From: Candidatus Saccharibacteria bacterium UBA5150
Lineage (GTDB): Bacteria; Patescibacteriota; Saccharimonadia; Saccharimonadales; UBA4665
Direction: 5' to 3'
Assembly (NCBI GenBank): GCA_002413795.1
Contig: DHXS01000024.1
Span: forward strand, 9,177 to 15,948
DNA: 6,772 nt
Below the pieces are notes generated by a model. It saw only the letters and a program-made list of their open reading frames with translations, was not told where the DNA came from and searched no databases. Both the position numbers and the translations under genes were made by a program. Of this stretch, positions 5,409-6,772 are shown piece by piece (the first letter of the stretch is position 1; each line of letters starts with the position of its first letter).

Positions 5409-5493
5409 TGGTGGGGATGAAAGGACTTGAACCTTCACGCCTTGCGGCACTAGTTCCTAAAACTAGCGTGTCTACCAATTCCACCACATCCCC
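5409..5493 (-). tRNA. tRNA-Leu (anticodon UAG), CCA encoded
   Basis: The cloverleaf folds cleanly. Acceptor GGGGATG (5493-5487) pairs with CATCCCC (5419-5413). Anticodon stem CTAGT/ACTAG encloses loop TTTAGGA with anticodon TAG at 5459-5457. A class II variable arm contains GCC-GCAA-GGC, and the T-arm is GAAGG-TTCAAGT-CCTTT. The discriminator A (5412) is followed by a genomic CCA (5411-5409). The long variable arm, anticodon and A discriminator all indicate leucine, reading CUN codons. It sits 16 bases after the rsmD stop and just before the hydrolase gene, so it is probably excised from a longer mRNA. Confidence 0.97.
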
Positions 5494-5509
5494 GTGGAAC
5501 AGAGGTATT

Positions 5510-6043
5510 TTAGCTAACTTTGCGGTAAAAGACCAGCTGGCCGTCGCCGTAGTTTTTGACTTTTACTTCTTGCAGGCCGTCAAATTTGAGCGGTGGCGCC
5601 TGGCCCGGCCAGGCTAGCACCAGTGTGCCCTGCGGCGTCAGATGACGGGGCAAAATTTTGAGATCACGGTAAGGAGCGTCGTCGAAAGGCGGGTCGGCCA
5701 AGACAAGGTCGAACAGTTGGGCTTGGTTGCGGGTGGACCAGGCGTTGGCAAAGGCACGGGTAGCTTTGACCTGCTCGGCAATACCGAGAGCCTGAATATT
5801 TTGCTTGATTACGGTGTGGGCGCCTTTGTCGACTTCGATGGCGACGGCGCTTTTGGCGCCCCGGCTGATGGCCTCGAAGCTCAGTGCGCCGCTGCCGGCG
5901 AAAGCATCCAGCACGGTCAGGCCCTTGATGTCGCCCAGCACGCCAAAAATGGCGCCGCGCATCTTGTCGCTCATCGGGTGGGTGCGGTGGCCGTGGGGCG
6001 CCGCGAAGTTTCTGCCGCCCAGCCGGCCGGCGATGACCCTCAT
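5510..6043 (-). CDS. rsmD: 16S rRNA (guanine-966-N2)-methyltransferase RsmD
   Basis: This 177-aa class I SAM-dependent methyltransferase methylates N2 of G966 in 16S rRNA during 30S assembly. The N terminus M-R-V-I-A-G-R-L-G-G is typical of RsmD. The conserved R-T-H-P-M-S-D-K-M-R-G segment lies at 20-30, SAM motif I L-D-A-F-A-G-S-G-A-L at 45-54, an acidic E-V-D at 70-72, and catalytic motif IV D-P-P-F at 117-120. Length is normal for the family. I start it at ATG 6043 instead of the longer frame at 6091, because RsmD proteins begin at MRVIAG and this ATG forms a 4-base ATGA overlap with the upstream stop. The overlap implies translational coupling with the phospholipase-like gene. The region is very GC-rich (42 of 60 bases at 5941-6000). 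Confidence 0.95.
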   Translation of the reverse strand: MRVIAGRLGGRNFAAPHGHRTHPMSDKMRGAIFGVLGDIKGLTVLDAFAGSGALSFEAISRGAKSAVAIEVDKGAHTVIKQNIQALGIAEQVKATRAFANAWSTRNQAQLFDLVLADPPFDDAPYRDLKILPRHLTPQGTLVLAWPGQAPPLKFDGLQEVKVKNYGDGQLVFYRKVS

Positions 6044-6772
6044 GCCGGTTTGGTTTCCTGCAGGCCGGCCTCCCTGGCGGCGCCGTACCATACCAAGGTT
6101 ACGGCCTGCACCAGAGAGGGCACCAGCTGTTTCCGTACCCGGCGGCCCAGCGAAGTCGTCCAGCCCTTGGCGCTGAAGGCGTCGTAAAGCTTCAGGTCGG
6201 CTATGTCCTGAGCGTTTTGGCGAAACCAGCGGCTGAGCGGCTGGTTGGTGAATTCTCTAATATCCACCTCTGTTGGCAGGGCGGCTTCGATTTTAAGCGG
6301 CGCGATTATCATGGCCACGCCCATTTCGAAAGCGGCGTGGTTGGTGAACAGGCCTTTGGGCCCCCACATTAACCAGTTGTTGCGGACGGCGCGGCCGACG
6401 GTTTCGCCGGGCATGATCAGTTTGCGTGCCACGCTGGTGCGCCCCTTGTTGCCGCCGGTATTCCCCAGTTCGACCAGTTTTTCTTCGTAGGGGAAGTGGT
6501 GAGCCGGCGTCAGGCCGTCAACCACGGCGTGCGCCAGCCAGGCGGCCTCGAAAGCCGCCCGCACGTTATCCATGGCTTTAAGGGCCTGGACCAAGCGTGC
6601 GTAATGCGATTCCACAGACTTGATGAGCTTGGTATCTTTGGGGTTGTACGGCTCCATGAAGTGCCAGGGCTCGTGCTGGGCCGGGCTCTTGCGTTTAATG
6701 CCGTCCGGACCGTTGTTACCCTCGAACTGCAGAATGGATTTGCTGGCCGGAAAGGAGCACTGCGGCAATAAT
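6040..6772 (-). CDS. Zinc-dependent phospholipase C-like protein, 5' end beyond window
   Basis: The frame is open to the window edge. The first possible start inside is a TTG at 6768, but TTA precedes it in frame, so the true start is probably outside. Numbered from that TTG, residues 80-90 read H-A-V-V-D-G-L-T-P-A-H. This is the H-x3-D-x3-P-x-H zinc-ligand signature shared by zinc-dependent phospholipase C and P1/S1-type nucleases. A W-H-F at 35-37 is also reminiscent of those families. The helical character fits the all-alpha fold. No other zinc-ligand segment can be assigned with confidence, and the N terminus, where a signal peptide or first ligand might be, is missing, so activity and location cannot be judged. 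It overlaps rsmD by 4 bases and has normal His content (7 in 242). Confidence 0.6.
   Translation of the reverse strand, partial: LLPQCSFPASKSILQFEGNNGPDGIKRKSPAQHEPWHFMEPYNPKDTKLIKSVESHYARLVQALKAMDNVRAAFEAAWLAHAVVDGLTPAHHFPYEEKLVELGNTGGNKGRTSVARKLIMPGETVGRAVRNNWLMWGPKGLFTNHAAFEMGVAMIIAPLKIEAALPTEVDIREFTNQPLSRWFRQNAQDIADLKLYDAFSAKGWTTSLGRRVRKQLVPSLVQAVTLVWYGAAREAGLQETKPA

Noticed and set aside
5403..5450. N-terminal extension of the hydrolase to 5450
   Set aside because: These codons lie mostly inside tRNA-Leu, and the conserved fold begins right after the GTG at 5402.
5275..5487. 70-aa minus-strand ORF over the tRNA
   Set aside because: It is a frame through tRNA-Leu and the hydrolase in a second phase. 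It shows no protein features of its own and overlaps a supported gene.
1..6772. CRISPR arrays, insertion sequences, long repeats
   Set aside because: I saw no regularly spaced repeats, transposase motifs or terminal inverted repeats by eye on either strand.

Overview
All recognisable genes in this 6.8-kb window lie on the minus strand, so the window reads from right (6772) to left (1). It looks like a compact bacterial chromosome segment. Genes overlap by 1-4 bases, UGA is used as a normal stop in the ATGA overlaps, and gaps are tiny. The gene content and style would fit a reduced-genome Candidate Phyla Radiation bacterium such as Saccharibacteria, but that placement is inference, not something the sequence proves.

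Layout in transcription order: (1) an incomplete zinc-dependent phospholipase C-like protein, (2) rsmD, (3) a tRNA-Leu(UAG) with encoded CCA, (4) a small alpha/beta-hydrolase, (5) a 157-bp non-coding gap with a promoter, a short leader ORF and an intrinsic terminator, (6) a 434-aa protein I do not recognise, (7) a DapF-fold epimerase resembling the histidine racemase CntK, (8) a VanX-type (M15D) D,D-dipeptidase-like protein, (9) hisS (histidyl-tRNA synthetase), (10) a DUF457/YdjM-like membrane protein, and (11) the first 29 codons of a probable trigger factor gene. No stretch over 300 bases lacks a gene.

The main discovery is in the 157-bp gap. An extended -10 promoter drives an 18-codon leader ORF containing His-His-Leu-His. 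The leader is followed by a 9-bp GC-rich terminator hairpin with a U-tract. A segment inside the leader ORF is perfectly complementary (9 bp) to the 3' arm of that terminator. This is the architecture of ribosome-mediated transcription attenuation responding to charged tRNA-His. The operon behind it is not histidine biosynthesis. It holds an unknown protein, a histidine-racemase-like enzyme, a dipeptidase and HisRS, the enzyme that charges tRNA-His.

The four proteins behind the attenuator contain only 6 His in 1363 residues (0.44%), and the racemase-like protein has none. The four other proteins in the window, which include the hydrolase just upstream and the DUF457 protein just downstream, have 23 in 765 (3.0%). 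That is what would be expected of proteins that must be made when histidine is scarce. My working model is a histidine-starvation operon that salvages L-His from peptides or D-His and raises tRNA-His charging. The salvage chemistry is a hypothesis; the attenuator and the His depletion are directly visible.
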